DNA from: Phallus indusiatus
Lineage: Eukaryota > Basidiomycota > Agaricomycetes > Phallales > Phallaceae
Assembly: GCA_027605045.1 (NCBI GenBank)
Contig: JAQFWX010000052.1
Span: 1 to 64,000 of the forward strand
Reading direction: 5' to 3'
DNA length: 64,000 bases
How positions within the stretch are numbered: position 1 is the stretch's first letter; every line of letters begins with the position of its first letter. Positions 12,395 to 22,712 of the stretch are shown piece after piece. The notes beneath the pieces are model-generated. The model searched no databases. It was not told the origin of the DNA and saw only the letters and a program-made list of their open reading frames with translations. The position numbers and the translations under genes were made by a program.

Positions 12395-12760
12395 TCATTT
12401 ATTATTCGTTTGCTCCAGAGCAATTTCATCGGGGCTGCCCCAGGCCAGAACTGCCTACAGTGATTTAGAGAGTCGGGAAATTTGTGACTTGGAGATGCAT
12501 ACCTGTCTTCGGTTATATTCGCTCCATTCTTTTTCTATCTCCTCTAATTCTTGAGGAGTGTAATTGAATTGGGCGTATATTTCCCATTCCTATAGGTGGT
12601 CAAGATGTTGAAACGATGACTACACGCTTGCGTGAGAACGTACTGGTTTCTCCTCCGGCTCAAAGTAGTTCTCTATCAAACCGGAAAACGCGTTTTGAAA
12701 CGCGTCTTTATCCTGATTATTTTCGATATTTTGGACTTTGGTGCTGGTAGCGGAAGCCAT
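12395..12760 (-). CDS. Small tandemly repeated protein, copy 1
   Basis: I do not recognise the family. Three exons (12760-12644, 12589-12503, 12454-12395) splice in phase 0 at both joints through introns with gtacgt/gtatgc donors and tag acceptors, giving 87 residues. It opens MASATSTKVQNIENNQDKDA, has no signal peptide or membrane segment, and is acidic, with an aromatic core (FNYTPQELEEIEKEWSEYNR) and a Trp-containing last exon (AVLAWGSPDEIALEQ). The ATG was chosen because it aligns with the starts of the two sister copies; an upstream in-frame ATG overlaps the TATA box. Compared with copies 2 and 3 it has two extra residues before the first intron and EWEIYAQ instead of VCSFYP after it. 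Conservation of exon layout, phases and frame among diverged copies argues that the gene is real. Confidence 0.75.
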
Positions 12761-12830
12761 CAGATACACAAGTAATAGGGAGTTGTGCGGTGGGTAGTTT
12801 TTGAATGCCGTAGCTCCTGTATGAGGGGCC

Positions 12831-12838
12831 CTTATATA
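12831..12838 (-). promoter_or_regulatory. TATA box of small gene copy 1
   Basis: TATATAAG on the minus strand, about 75 bases before the ATG and inside a conserved tgaatatataaggg context that recurs in copy 2. Confidence 0.65.
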
Positions 12839-14193
12839 TTCATGCAATGTTGTCCTTAACCGTTCGATGTCCAGCTATCGGAAGCTAGACTTGGACTTGG
12901 CCTTGGACTGGAATATGGTCAATAACATATGAGTATTTGTCCCACTGTCCCACAAAAGGACTAGCAATTATAAGCGGTACCTGTTGACGCGATTGACTAG
13001 CCAGCGATAACGCTTTACGGAGACCTGTCATATGAGCCAAAGTGACTCGAACAGCTTAGACTTGGTTGTTTATTACTTTTTTCCTATATGTTCAGTTTTG
13101 CCTGTGGTTTAAGACGATGAAGCAGCAATAAAACAATCTAAAGCAGAGATGGTTTGATCACATTTCCTAGGAGAAAACGCGTCCCATGTGAAACAACAAA
13201 CCAAGCACAAGAAACCGGAAAAAAATGCAATACTTGCGTTATTGTTCTAACGTTCTAGTTTGATCTGCTGCGTTTCCAGTGGAAAGCCACCGTGTCGACT
13301 GTCCAGCAGATTCTGATGATCCTATCAGAGTGAACTACCGGAAATCCTGTCGAATGCAGTTTCAAATAATATTCGAAAAGCTTGGTTGATTATCCAGATT
13401 GATTACATGGATGAAAAACTACGCCATGATATCAACTTGCACTTGGGTCTGGGTTTACGTAGTCTTTATGTCGTTGTCGAACTTCGCGATATCATGCGAG
13501 GACGATTAGTGATGTGAAGGGGCGCGGTATCCGTAGTGTCCGGAGCCGAGTCGTCTTTCTTCGTGTCCAGTAAGGAATTAAAGAGATGTTTTCCGTCGAG
13601 TATATCATCCACCGGATGTTTCCATCTGTAGTAAAACCTGTACTTCAAGGAGAACAGAAAGCCTTTTGAGTCCCCAGATTAGTACAGCACGCTTTAGAAT
13701 AGCCGTTGCTGGTGGTGTCGTAGTTTGAAAAACATGTCATGTTTTTCAAATTTAAAAAAGCACCCTTCGATACCACACATGCATGAAAGACCTGATACAT
13801 AGGCTGGTAGAGCTGGTAGCATGCTTCGGGAATCGGGATTTTAAATGATGATGGTCAGCTCGAGCGACTACCTTATCTTTTGATCACTAACCACTTTCAT
13901 CAATACTACACACTCAAGAAGCATCTTAATTACGGTACGAGAGGCTTCGATCGGCCTTGATATAATAAAAATCTATATCCTAATTTCTGTACAGAAACGT
14001 CAATCAAAGCTTAACGTCGCCGAGGTTGGTGGAAGATGGCCCCAAGTAAGGACGTTACAATCTAGAAAACCACCCTTTCATATACAAGGTTCCAAGGAAG
14101 GACTCCAATCAACAAATCAAGGTTATATTTATTATATTACGAGAAAGTATTGGATTGAAAACAACAGCGGGATTGTCAATCATGAGTCGTCGC

Positions 14194-14546
14194 TCATTTA
14201 TCATTCGTTTGCTCCAGAGCAACCTCATCGGGGTTGCCCCATGCCAGAACTGCCTACAATGGTTCAACGGCAAGTCGGACATTCATGACCTGAAGATGCA
14301 TACCTGTCTTCGATTGTATTCGCTCCATTCTTTTTCAATGTTTTCTAACTCCTCAGGAGTGTAGTTGAATTCGGGATAAAACGAACATACCTAAAGGTGG
14401 TCAGGATGGTGAAACGATCATTATAAATTTGCGTAAGAACGTACTGGCTTTCCGAAGTAATTTTCTACCAGGTCAGAAAACGCCTCTTGGAACGCGTCTT
14501 TACTTTGATCGTTTGCGGTATGGGTTTTGGTGCTAGTGGAAGCCAT
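14194..14546 (-). CDS. Small tandemly repeated protein, copy 2
   Basis: This is the cleanest member of the unknown three-gene family. Exons 14546-14445, 14390-14304 and 14253-14194 join in phase 0 into 82 residues. It opens MASTSTKTHTANDQSKDAFQ, then EAFSDLVENYFGKP. Exon 2 gives FNYTPEELENIEKEWSEYNR and exon 3 AVLAWGNPDEVALEQTNDK. No signal peptide, transmembrane segment, CaaX box or known motif is visible. The product should be a small acidic intracellular protein, perhaps partly helical around the PEELENIEKEW stretch. Retained splice sites, start, stop and TATA box suggest it is expressed. Confidence 0.78.
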
Positions 14547-14615
14547 CAGATAAACAAGTAATAGGGGTTGTGAGGTGGTTGGTTTTTGAATGCCGTAGCT
14601 TCTGTATGAGCGGCC

Positions 14616-14623
14616 CTTATATA
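14616..14623 (-). promoter_or_regulatory. TATA box of small gene copy 2
   Basis: TATATAAG on the minus strand, about 75 bases before the ATG, at the same place as in copy 1. Confidence 0.65.
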
Positions 14624-15863
14624 TTCATGCAATGCTGTCCTTACCGTTCGATGTGAAGATAGACCTGGACTTGGGTTTGGACTCGAACATGGTCAATGAC
14701 ATATGTGTGCCACTGAATCCACAAAAAGGACTAGCAACTAGAAGCGGTACCTGTTGACGCGATGGACTAGCCAGCAATAAAGCTTTACGGGGACCTGTCA
14801 CGTAGGCCGGAGTGAGTCGAACAACTTATTGTTCAGATCTGCTGCGTTTTCAGTGGAAGGCCACCATGTCGACTGTCCAGCGAATTTTGATGGTCCTACC
14901 AAAATGAACTAACGGAAATCTTGTCGAATGCAGTTTCATATGGTAACAATTCGAAAGGCTTGGTTGATTATCCGGATGGAAAGCTAACGCCGTGAGATGT
15001 ATTTAAGCTGTGACATCGTCTTGCCTTGGGGTCGTAATACTGAGTTTACGTCCTCTTTATGTCGTTTTCGAACCTCGCGATATCATGCTAGTGGTGTGAA
15101 GAGCGCGCCGTAGTGTCCAGAACCGAGCCGTCTTTCTTCGTGTCCAGTAAGGCATGAAAGTGATGTTTTCCATTGAGTATACCATTCCCCGAATGTTTCT
15201 ATCTGCAAAAACCTGAACTTGAAGGAGAACAGAAAGCCTTTGAATCCTCGGATTAGTACAGCACGCTTTAGAATAGCCGTTGCTAATAGTGTCCCAACTT
15301 GACAGACGTGGCATGATTTTGAAATCTCAAAAAGCAACCTTCGATACCACGCATGCAAATTCTGAAATTGCATAAAAGGCCTGATGCATAGCCTGATAGT
15401 ATGCTGAGTCGAGAATCGGGATTTTAAAAAATGATGATTGTCAGTTCGAGCGCTGGGCTACTTTTTTATCTTTTGATTAGTAACCACTTTCATCAACACT
15501 ACACACTCAACTTGAAGAAGGATCTTAATCTATATTACCATATGGTACGAGAGACTTCGATCGGCCTTAATATAATAAAATCTATAACCCAACCTCTGTA
15601 TAGGAATGTCAATGAAAGCTTAACGTCGCCGGCGTTGCCGGAAGATGGCGGCCGCAAGTAAGGATGCTGCAATCTTTAACCACACTTTCATATACAGGTT
15701 TCAAGGAAGGATTTCAGCCAAATTCGCATTTTGATATGGTGCAAAAGGTTATATTTATTATACTACAAGAGGGCATCACTTATTAGTCAAACTACGTGTA
15801 TAGGTTTGACAGAAAGTATTGGTTTGATGAATTACAATGGGCTTGCTGATCATGAGCCGCTGT

Positions 15864-16226
15864 TCATTTATCTTTCGTTTGCTCCAGAGCAATTTCATCG
15901 GGATTACCCCAGGCCAGAACTACCTACAGTGATTTAGAAAGTCGGGAAATTTGCGATTTGGAGATGCATACCTGTCTTCAATTGTACTCGCTCCATTCCT
16001 TCCCGATGTTTTCTAATTCTTCAGGCGTGTAATTGTTTTGGGGATAAAAGGAGCATACCTAGAGATGATCAAGATAGTGAAAAGATGACTATACATTTAC
16101 GCAGGAACGTACTGGCTTTCCAAAATAATTATCCACCAGTTCCGAAAACGCATCTTGAAATGCATCTTTGTTTTGGTCGTTTTCGTTGGTTGTGCTTTGG
16201 GTTGTAGCGCTAGTGACAAAAGCCAT
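15864..16226 (-). pseudogene. Small tandemly repeated protein, copy 3, with premature stop
   Basis: Same three-exon layout as its sisters (16226-16113, 16058-15972, 15923-15864), with intact splice sites and a matching final stop. It opens MAFVTSATTQSTTNENDQNK, and exon 2 contains YTPEELENIGKEWSEYN. At 15978-15980 the codon that is CGA (Arg) in copies 1 and 2 is TGA, cutting the product to about 64 residues and removing the conserved last exon. One C-to-T change at a CpG explains it. The unspliced first exon would end in CVNV, which looks like a CaaX box, but the donor site there is conserved in all three copies, so I take it as intron. It could still make a truncated protein. Confidence 0.7.
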
Positions 16227-16289
16227 CGGATACGAAGGTATTGCGGTAGTAAGGTGGTTGTTGAACGCCATAGCTCCTGTATGGGGCCC

Positions 16290-16297
16290 TTTATATA
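16290..16297 (-). promoter_or_regulatory. TATA box of small gene copy 3
   Basis: TATATAAA on the minus strand, about 70 bases before the ATG, matching the position in the other two units. Confidence 0.6.
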
Positions 16298-16710
16298 TTT
16301 ATACAATTTTGTCCATAACCGTTCATTGTCCTCGTGAGCTATCGGACTCAAGACTTCAGCTTGGACTCAAGACTCGAACCTGGACTCGAATATGGTCAAT
16401 GACATATGAGTATCTGTGCCTCAATTTGTCCATTAAATGTGGTCCCATGGAAGGATTACTAGCGACTAGAAACGATATTTATTTGATACACTATCGCCTT
16501 TGTTAACGCGCATGGCAGAATATTCGGTTCATCCTCATGCTGGCTTCGCGAGAGTCATCATTGACCTATACATAAGACAAAACCTGGTCTCGAAGTGCAA
16601 TTAAATACGTGGTAATACATATATGTAATAGTGCAAAGTGTTTATAATATGAGATATATATATGTGACATGGTACAAACAAAATGAATATTTAAATCATG
16701 AATAACCAAC

Positions 16711-19700
16711 TCAGCTTCGGACTAACCAACCAACATCCAAACCACCCATGATTCGACGACCTTGTGGATAGGCAGCGTTACTCTCTTTTAGTAAACCTGC
16801 AATTCGTCTGCAGATGTCCATGGGGTATACCAATTGTTCACTTTGAGAAAATCCCGGATACTTCTCAACCGTGCTGTATCGAAAACATTAGGTAAATGAA
16901 ATGTTGAATCTAGTGCGATGTATGTGCAATACAAACCTCTTGATGGTCGGAGACACAGAAGGTCCAAGAATCTTGAAATGCACTTTGGCGGCCGATACCG
17001 ATGCTGTGCGAGACAAAAACTTATATGAAGATGCTGAGTAGGAGATCCGCATATGTGGTTTGAACACCCATATCAAGATCCTCGGTTTTTCTTCTTCTTC
17101 GTCCGACAATACGAATCTATATGTGGCGTGTGCTTGAACGAATTCATCGATATCTTGCAAGATGAACGCAGATAACGGTATTTTTAGTGGGCTACGCAGG
17201 AAGTTAAGAACGTGTTGGTTTAAAAGAAGTACATCAGTAACTTACTCTGACGAAGGGCTGACAGGCCGTATTGAATATTTGGCTAATCGATATGTTATCG
17301 ATTTCTCGCCTTGCGAAGTTGTACGCTGAATGCATCGACCGACTATCGCTCCACAAATACATTTTGTTGCTTGCCAGTCTTCTCGCTGATCCGGCTGTAT
17401 AAACAATGTCAGCGAGAATTCAAACACCAGAGCTTTTTTTTGGAAAACGAGACATGTTCTCTCATTGGTAGCTCTCATAGCGTACTCAACAATGAGAGTT
17501 GTTTAACGAGAGTAGGGGATTCCTCAATCTTGGGCAGTGTGTATCGACCCAAAGCTCATAAGCCTGCGAACCCTCATATGCAGCCGGGAAAAACAAAACC
17601 ACAACCCTTGAACCAATTTTGGCTTTGGGGAAGGGCTTCATCCTTCCAGACGTACAAATGAAAAGCTCACCACTGGTGGGTGATAACCAGCGAGGGCCTT
17701 CTTCTAGCCCAGTATCTCTAATAAGAAGAGACTTACCATTGAAGCTTCAATGCTCCGAATATTACTAGGTACAGTAGAGCCTGATTCGAATAAAATATAG
17801 CTGCCTCCGACAAGGGCTTGACCCGGTGAAGGCCAGAGACCATTGGCATATAAAGATACACGATCCGCCATTTTTTGATCAGAATGGCACATCCACGCTT
17901 CGAGCAACTCAGCCCAATGCTGAGACGGTAAATCATTGTACCGGGAAATTGTGGATCCTTGTATGAGCGGCAACGAACAGGATGCACATATGAAGGTAGT
18001 AGGATTCAAGTCTTTGAGCTGAGTAGCGTCTAGTAAGCCTCCTTCTAGATCGTCGTCGGCGTAATACGATGTAGATCCGTTGGTTAGAGACGATGTGGCG
18101 GGACATTCCAGTTTTGTTTCAAAGTGACCGCTCTGTACACGGACATCCTGCTTGCCTAGTTTTACCTTTGCTGGTAACGCCAGTGGAGCCGACATCCGCG
18201 TTCCACATTTGATGATGAGCCGGTCGCCAGGGAAAACTTCGGCCTCAACGTTCGCACCCGCTTCTGTACAGTTGACATCCAAAAAAACGGCCACGCTTCC
18301 TAACGTATCGTGATGCTCGGCGACATATTGAACATCCAGTCCCGCTGAGGTTTCCATTAGAGGAAGATGCGAAAAAAAGACAGAATAGAAAAGAAAGACT
18401 ATTTACCTTTCTGGACTCCATTCGTCTGATCGGGATGTGAATCCGCACTTTTCTCACGAGTCAATGGGGGTTTCATATTCGTACCAGAACCAGAAAGCAA
18501 TCGCACTAAAGATATGGGAGGAGCAGACAGACTTCGACTCCGCGATGAGAAAGACTTTTTAATGAAATTTGTAGGAGAATTAGTAATACTGAAACTGTCT
18601 GAGGACAAGTCCGGCGGTGGAGGTTCTTTAGCAAATTCTGGAAGAGTTAATAAAGCCTGAGGATCCCTCGTCTGTTCAAAATTTTCAGAAAGTGACTCCT
18701 TGATAAATTCCGGCAAGGTAAGCAGCGCGTTGGGATTTTTGATCCGAGGTGGCGTTGACTCCATTTTTCGGGGTTCAGCGTCTTGAGAACTCAATCGTCG
18801 AGAATTGGAATGCGAAACCAGACGCGCGTGAAATTCATCCCGCTGCCACGGGGAAAAAAAAAGTAACGTTAGCTAATTTGTTAATGGTCGCATACTATAC
18901 CATAATTGCTGTCTGTACCTTTTGTAATTCGCGCTGTCGGACCTTTTCTAGTCGTTCAGCCATGCCTTGTTCACCATCTAAAACAACACTTTGTCCGACA
19001 ATGCGCCTGCTGGACCCACGGTTTATCAAGTCGAGCATCTTTTCGAGCTCTTGTATGTCTTGCTTGTTCATTCGGCGGTCTCCCAAAATATCCTTGGCCT
19101 TTCCTTTTCGTTTCGACGATATAGTAGAAGAATCGTCGGGGGTAAGTCGGGCCCGTTCCATTTGCTCTAGTTTCGAACGGTTCAATTCAACACGCTGATT
19201 CAACAACTGCGGTGCGACCATGTATAAGCGATCAATGGCCATGGTTATAGCCTCAAAGTCTAAACGCATTTTCTCATCCATGGTGCCATTAGGAATTTGG
19301 GATGTAGTGGCAGGAACACCCATTTTGTTCAATTTGGAAAGGGGTTTAGTAGTGCTATCCGTTTCGGAATAATCTGCGGGAACATAAGTTGGCGGATTGC
19401 AGTCGCCAATATCGTATTCTGGCGGAAGAGCATAGTCGGCGCTACTATATGGCACGGGACCAACCTCCGTCCTTTCGCGGCATAGACGGAAGACTTCGTC
19501 TAGATCATCATCGATTTTATGCCATAATATGGCTTGACCCACGGCTTCGATTGGAGGACGATAGACGTTATCTGGTTGGATGCCACGATGACTTTGCAGT
19601 TCTAGGACCTGGCGACGTAGTGTGTCATAGATATCAGAGGTGGTGAGAGGATGGGAGAAGTCGATAGGAGTTGGGTGAGAAGCATCGTTAGATAGATTTG

Positions 19701-20389
19701 ATACGTGACTGATATGGGTGAGCAATGAGAGGAGAGATTGGATGAGCGGTGCGTCGTGTGGTTGGACAGACCCGTTGTCAATCAATAGTGTGATGCGCGA
19801 AGATAGCTGCTCCAATAGCGATGATTTGTCCTCTAGCTCGACAGGTTTAGTCTCAGGTTCGTAACAATTGCAAATGTTTTGGACTAGAGTGTGAAGTGCC
19901 GAAGAGGGTATATTAGTTTGAAATGAAGATTTGATCGGTGACTGTGCAGGCATGGAATGACGGCGGGTTGGAACAATAGGCTGCCAATTTTCAACGTTCT
20001 GAGCCAACAAATTATTCAAAGTCATTATGCAAGATTGTTCGACTTGAGCCAGAGTCGGTCTTATTTCTTGCTCCTGTTTTTTTGATAGGAAAGTCAAACG
20101 ACGTGCTCAAAATGAACCTGTTGTAGATACGTACCATTGAGTGTATACGGTCTGGGGATACGTCAATGCTGAGACGCGGATATTTTGACGATGAAGTGCC
20201 ACTGGTACTGCTTTCAGCGTGTTGTGGCTCGTTCGTAGCTACGGGTTTGGCACTTTCGATACTGGTTGCTCTCGTTTGAAGTAATTCATGGGCCAAGTGC
20301 ATTGGAAATGGCGCTGGAACTCCATTTGCTATGTCCGTAGTGTCATAGTCGAGAAGGCTGGGTGGTTTTTCACGCTCGAGCGTGGCCAT
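16711..20389 (-). CDS. HECT-like E2-binding domain protein (UBE3D type) with long N-terminal extension
   Basis: Seven exons (20389-20135, 20073-18919, 18842-18407, 18344-17737, 17394-17246, 17191-16937, 16873-16711) join in phase into about 1006 residues. The C-terminal half resembles the HECT_2 family, ubiquitin-ligase-like proteins that bind E2 enzymes: LPSQHWAELLEAWMCHSDQK, then ALVGGSYILFE, then KCICGAIVGRC with the paired cysteines, and the closing GGLDVGWLVRS. The N-terminal half has helical stretches (TMAIDRLYMVAPQLLNQRVE, QDIQELEKMLDLINRG) and a disordered linker with a twice-repeated NPNALLTLPEF / DPQALLTLPEF motif; I know no function for it. The intron at 17736-17395 is about 340 nt, unusually long for this window. 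The ATG at 20389 is the first in the frame. It probably acts in the cytosol. Confidence 0.82.
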
Positions 20390-21116
20390 GAGCAAAAAAA
20401 AAGAGGAGAAGAGGAAGAGATGAGATGAAACGAGGAGCGGTGTAAATGTAAGATGCCAACTCTGCCTGGTTTCGTATGGGCGACTGTGGATCCGTTTTGT
20501 GTATGCGGTCTGGTCGTTCACTGGCAACGGCAAAGCCTATTGAATACAAAACCAACCAGCGCCGTCGTCGCCGCGACAATTCACAAGAAGAAATTTTGTT
20601 GTCGACTGTCAAATTTGCATCCACATAGCGACCACACTCCAGCAGAAAAAAAAACAGGAGCAGAAGAAAAAAAAAAGAAAAGAAATTTTCAACCGGATAC
20701 GTACGGATCAATTTCAATCTTTATTTTTTTTTCTTAGATTTTCCATCCATTCGATGGCCATCTTGGGCCACGCCTGTAATTTAAGCCCGATTGTAATGGT
20801 CGAAACATTTCAGGAAGAGTTCAGGCTACCAGCATGGCCCGGTGTCTTTGATTTGCGCCAAAGTCGAGGCGTTATCATTAATCTTGGATGTAGGAGAGAT
20901 AAAATTATGGACATACAAACTTCGGGGTCAAATTGTATTAACATGAGCGAATTGGTTGACTGAACTACTAGATTATACATTTTGGGCAAGCATATCAATT
21001 ATTTCTTGAGAAAAAAGGCGGATATATAGCATCCAGACCGGGCCTACTTCGTATTAGGCCCGGTCTCGAGGCTGGTACTTTTACTTTCTATTACGACAGG
21101 AGATAAACTATACCCT
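20390..21116. other. Intergenic region between two minus-strand genes
   Basis: Contains the promoter of the HECT-like gene, with A-rich tracts near 20645-20735, and the 3' flank of the gene ending at 21117. No further gene is supported. A strong hairpin at 21035-21066 is listed separately. Confidence 0.45.
21035..21066. other. Perfect 12-bp stem hairpin in a 3' flank
   Basis: AGACCGGGCCTA and TAGGCCCGGTCT are exact inverse complements separated by eight bases. It lies about 50-80 bases past the stop codon of the minus-strand gene ending at 21117, so it may form in that gene's 3' UTR. Confidence 0.6.
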
Positions 21117-22349
21117 CTATTCTGACTCATCTAACTCGTACAAACCAGGTTTGGTGGGTCTCAGCTAGAAAATCGTCATTCACAAAAGAAAGTAAGTACA
21201 GGAATAAAAATACTTACCCATTGACACATAAGCTGCACAATCTCGCGTAGTCTCTGATCAGAATTCTCCAGAGAGTCCCTAGTCAAAAAGTATTGTATTG
21301 ATTCATAGTATACCGGCATTTTGTTTTCCATCTTCGCGAGAAAGAATATCCATGACTGTCCATCAGATAGACATAAACGCACCTCCTGAAGTCTGGAATG
21401 TAATGCTTAGATGAAAAGATCTAGAAGGTAACATCGACGTACCTTGCGGACTTCAACAATGCAATTGCTTGACTAACGGCTTCGGGAACATGATCAAGCA
21501 AGTTGTATTCGGGACTTCGGCGTTTGGCTTCAATCAAGAACAGATGACCCTTTCCGATGCGAAGATCCACCCCTCTTGATCCACCAGGGCCGAGCAAACG
21601 AGCTAATGAAGTCTCTAAGTGTTTCTCAGGGTAAAGATACACATTAAGCTAACTTACCCTTGTTGTCCTTCACATCTTCAAACTCAACAACAGCATAATT
21701 GATAGTGCCATCCAGCCAGACCTCCTCTCCTGAATCAGGGTGAATGATTGAAACTCCATCTCGAGCAATCTTCATCCCTGGTACAATAACGACACCTCTC
21801 TGTTCATTTGAGACAATTTCGGCCACTGCAAGCAGTACTGCTTCGAGAACCATTCGAGAACCGGCCTTACACAAGCAATTCGTCATTTATATAACCAAGT
21901 AAAGGAGATGAATAAATAAAAGACACACATCCATATTAACGCGTGCATAGATCTTTTTGAGTCTGAGGCGAAGGTCCATAATTTCAGTTTTTGCACTCTC
22001 TGTCAACCCTTCCGTTAAATTGGTTACTTTTGAATCGTCAAAAGCGAGTAGTTTTCTTCTGACCCCAACTTTCTCCAAATCTTGAAATTTAACGTCCGAG
22101 AAATTTAGCCTCTGAAGCATAGTAATTATTACCATATCTTGTAAGAAATACAGAACATACTGGTCTTTTGCCACCTCTTAAAATGCACTCCAGTGCGGAG
22201 ACGTGACTTGAGATATTCTTCAGTTCACCCTCGTTATCTTCAATCCCCTCCAATTCTGCTTTGAAGTCACCAAGATGCAATAGCGCATCCGCCTTCATTT
22301 TTGACGCGTCAGTTTGGCCCCGCTTGCGTTTCAGGTCTTGCGAGTACAT
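21117..22349 (-). CDS. Unknown protein with a PD-(D/E)XK-like motif
   Basis: Six exons (22349-22161, 22111-21929, 21865-21658, 21614-21443, 21392-21218, 21164-21117) join in phase into about 324 residues. The N-terminal third is basic and helical (MYSQDLKRKRGQTDASKMKA). The centre reads MVLEAVLLAVAEIVSNEQRG and then GEEVWLDGTINYAVVEFEDV. A strand-like segment follows, RGVDLRIGKGHLFLIEAKRR, in which Asp, Glu-x-Lys spacing matches the core of PD-(D/E)XK nucleases. The C-terminal part (LSDGQSWIFFLAKMENK) looks like the end of a mixed alpha/beta domain. Similar lineage-specific proteins of unknown role occur in Agaricomycetes, but this is recollection and not a search. Whether it cuts DNA is not shown. 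No signal peptide or membrane segment is seen. Confidence 0.65.
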
Positions 22350-22712
22350 CGCGACGAAAAACGAAGTGTTTTGGAATTTTGAAGCGGGAGCTGTGATGAT
22401 GACGTAATAATCACCGGGAAGATTAAGCCGAAGGTGAAGCCTGCCGACTCAACCCTTGGCGAACATCCCCGGAATTGAAAAATGGACATGGAGGCAGATG
22501 GGGAAGAAGTTGACTGAAAAGTTGAGCGCTTGTATTATCGCTAGGCAAGCGACTAACCTCGAGGTACATGCATCGCCGCAAAGAAGCCTAGACTATCAAT
22601 TATAAACTAGATGCTCTGCTGAACGATATCCTTACGCCCCTCACGCCTACTGAACTGATACCGAAAGTCTATATCATATATTTCTCCCCTTTACCGCGGC
22701 TTTTCGATAAAC
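22350..22712. promoter_or_regulatory. Divergent promoter region
   Basis: The gene starting at 22349 runs left and the gene starting at 22713 runs right, so these 363 bases must serve both. An AT-rich stretch tctatatcatatatttctcc lies about 40 bases before the right-hand ATG. No specific operator is recognised. Confidence 0.55.

Larger units (their letters stand above)
11300..16500. repeat. Three degenerate direct repeat units of about 1.6-1.9 kb, each with a small gene
   Basis: Units begin near 11300, 13175 and 14820. Recurring landmarks, in the same order in each, are: ctgctgcg..tttccggtggaagg or its variants (about 11397, 13266 and 14841); a gtttacgt..tctttatgtcg block (about 11650, 13452 and 15048); a tacagcacgcttt block (about 11866, 13683 and 15260); an aaagcttaa block (about 12153, 14008 and 15616); the conserved third exon of the small gene; its first two exons; a TATA box; and a ggtacctgttgacgcgat block in units 1 and 2 (about 12978 and 14746). 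Identity is visible by eye but far from perfect, so the duplications are not recent. The gene copies start at 12760, 14546 and 16226. Confidence 0.8.

Noticed and set aside
12620..12847. 75-residue single-exon reading of array copy 1 starting at 12847
   Set aside because: Its first codons overlap the conserved TATA box, and the sister copies do not share that start. The three-exon model from 12760 is supported by all copies.
16089..16271. Minus-strand 60-residue frame ending CVNV, resembling a CaaX-ended mating pheromone precursor
   Set aside because: The gtacgt donor just before that end is conserved in all three array copies, and the other copies end HASV or YANL in the same frame. Splicing to a conserved second exon explains the sequence better.
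11300..16500. CRISPR array or satellite interpretation of the repeats
   Set aside because: Only three units, each over 1.5 kb, degenerate, and containing spliced genes in a eukaryotic genome.
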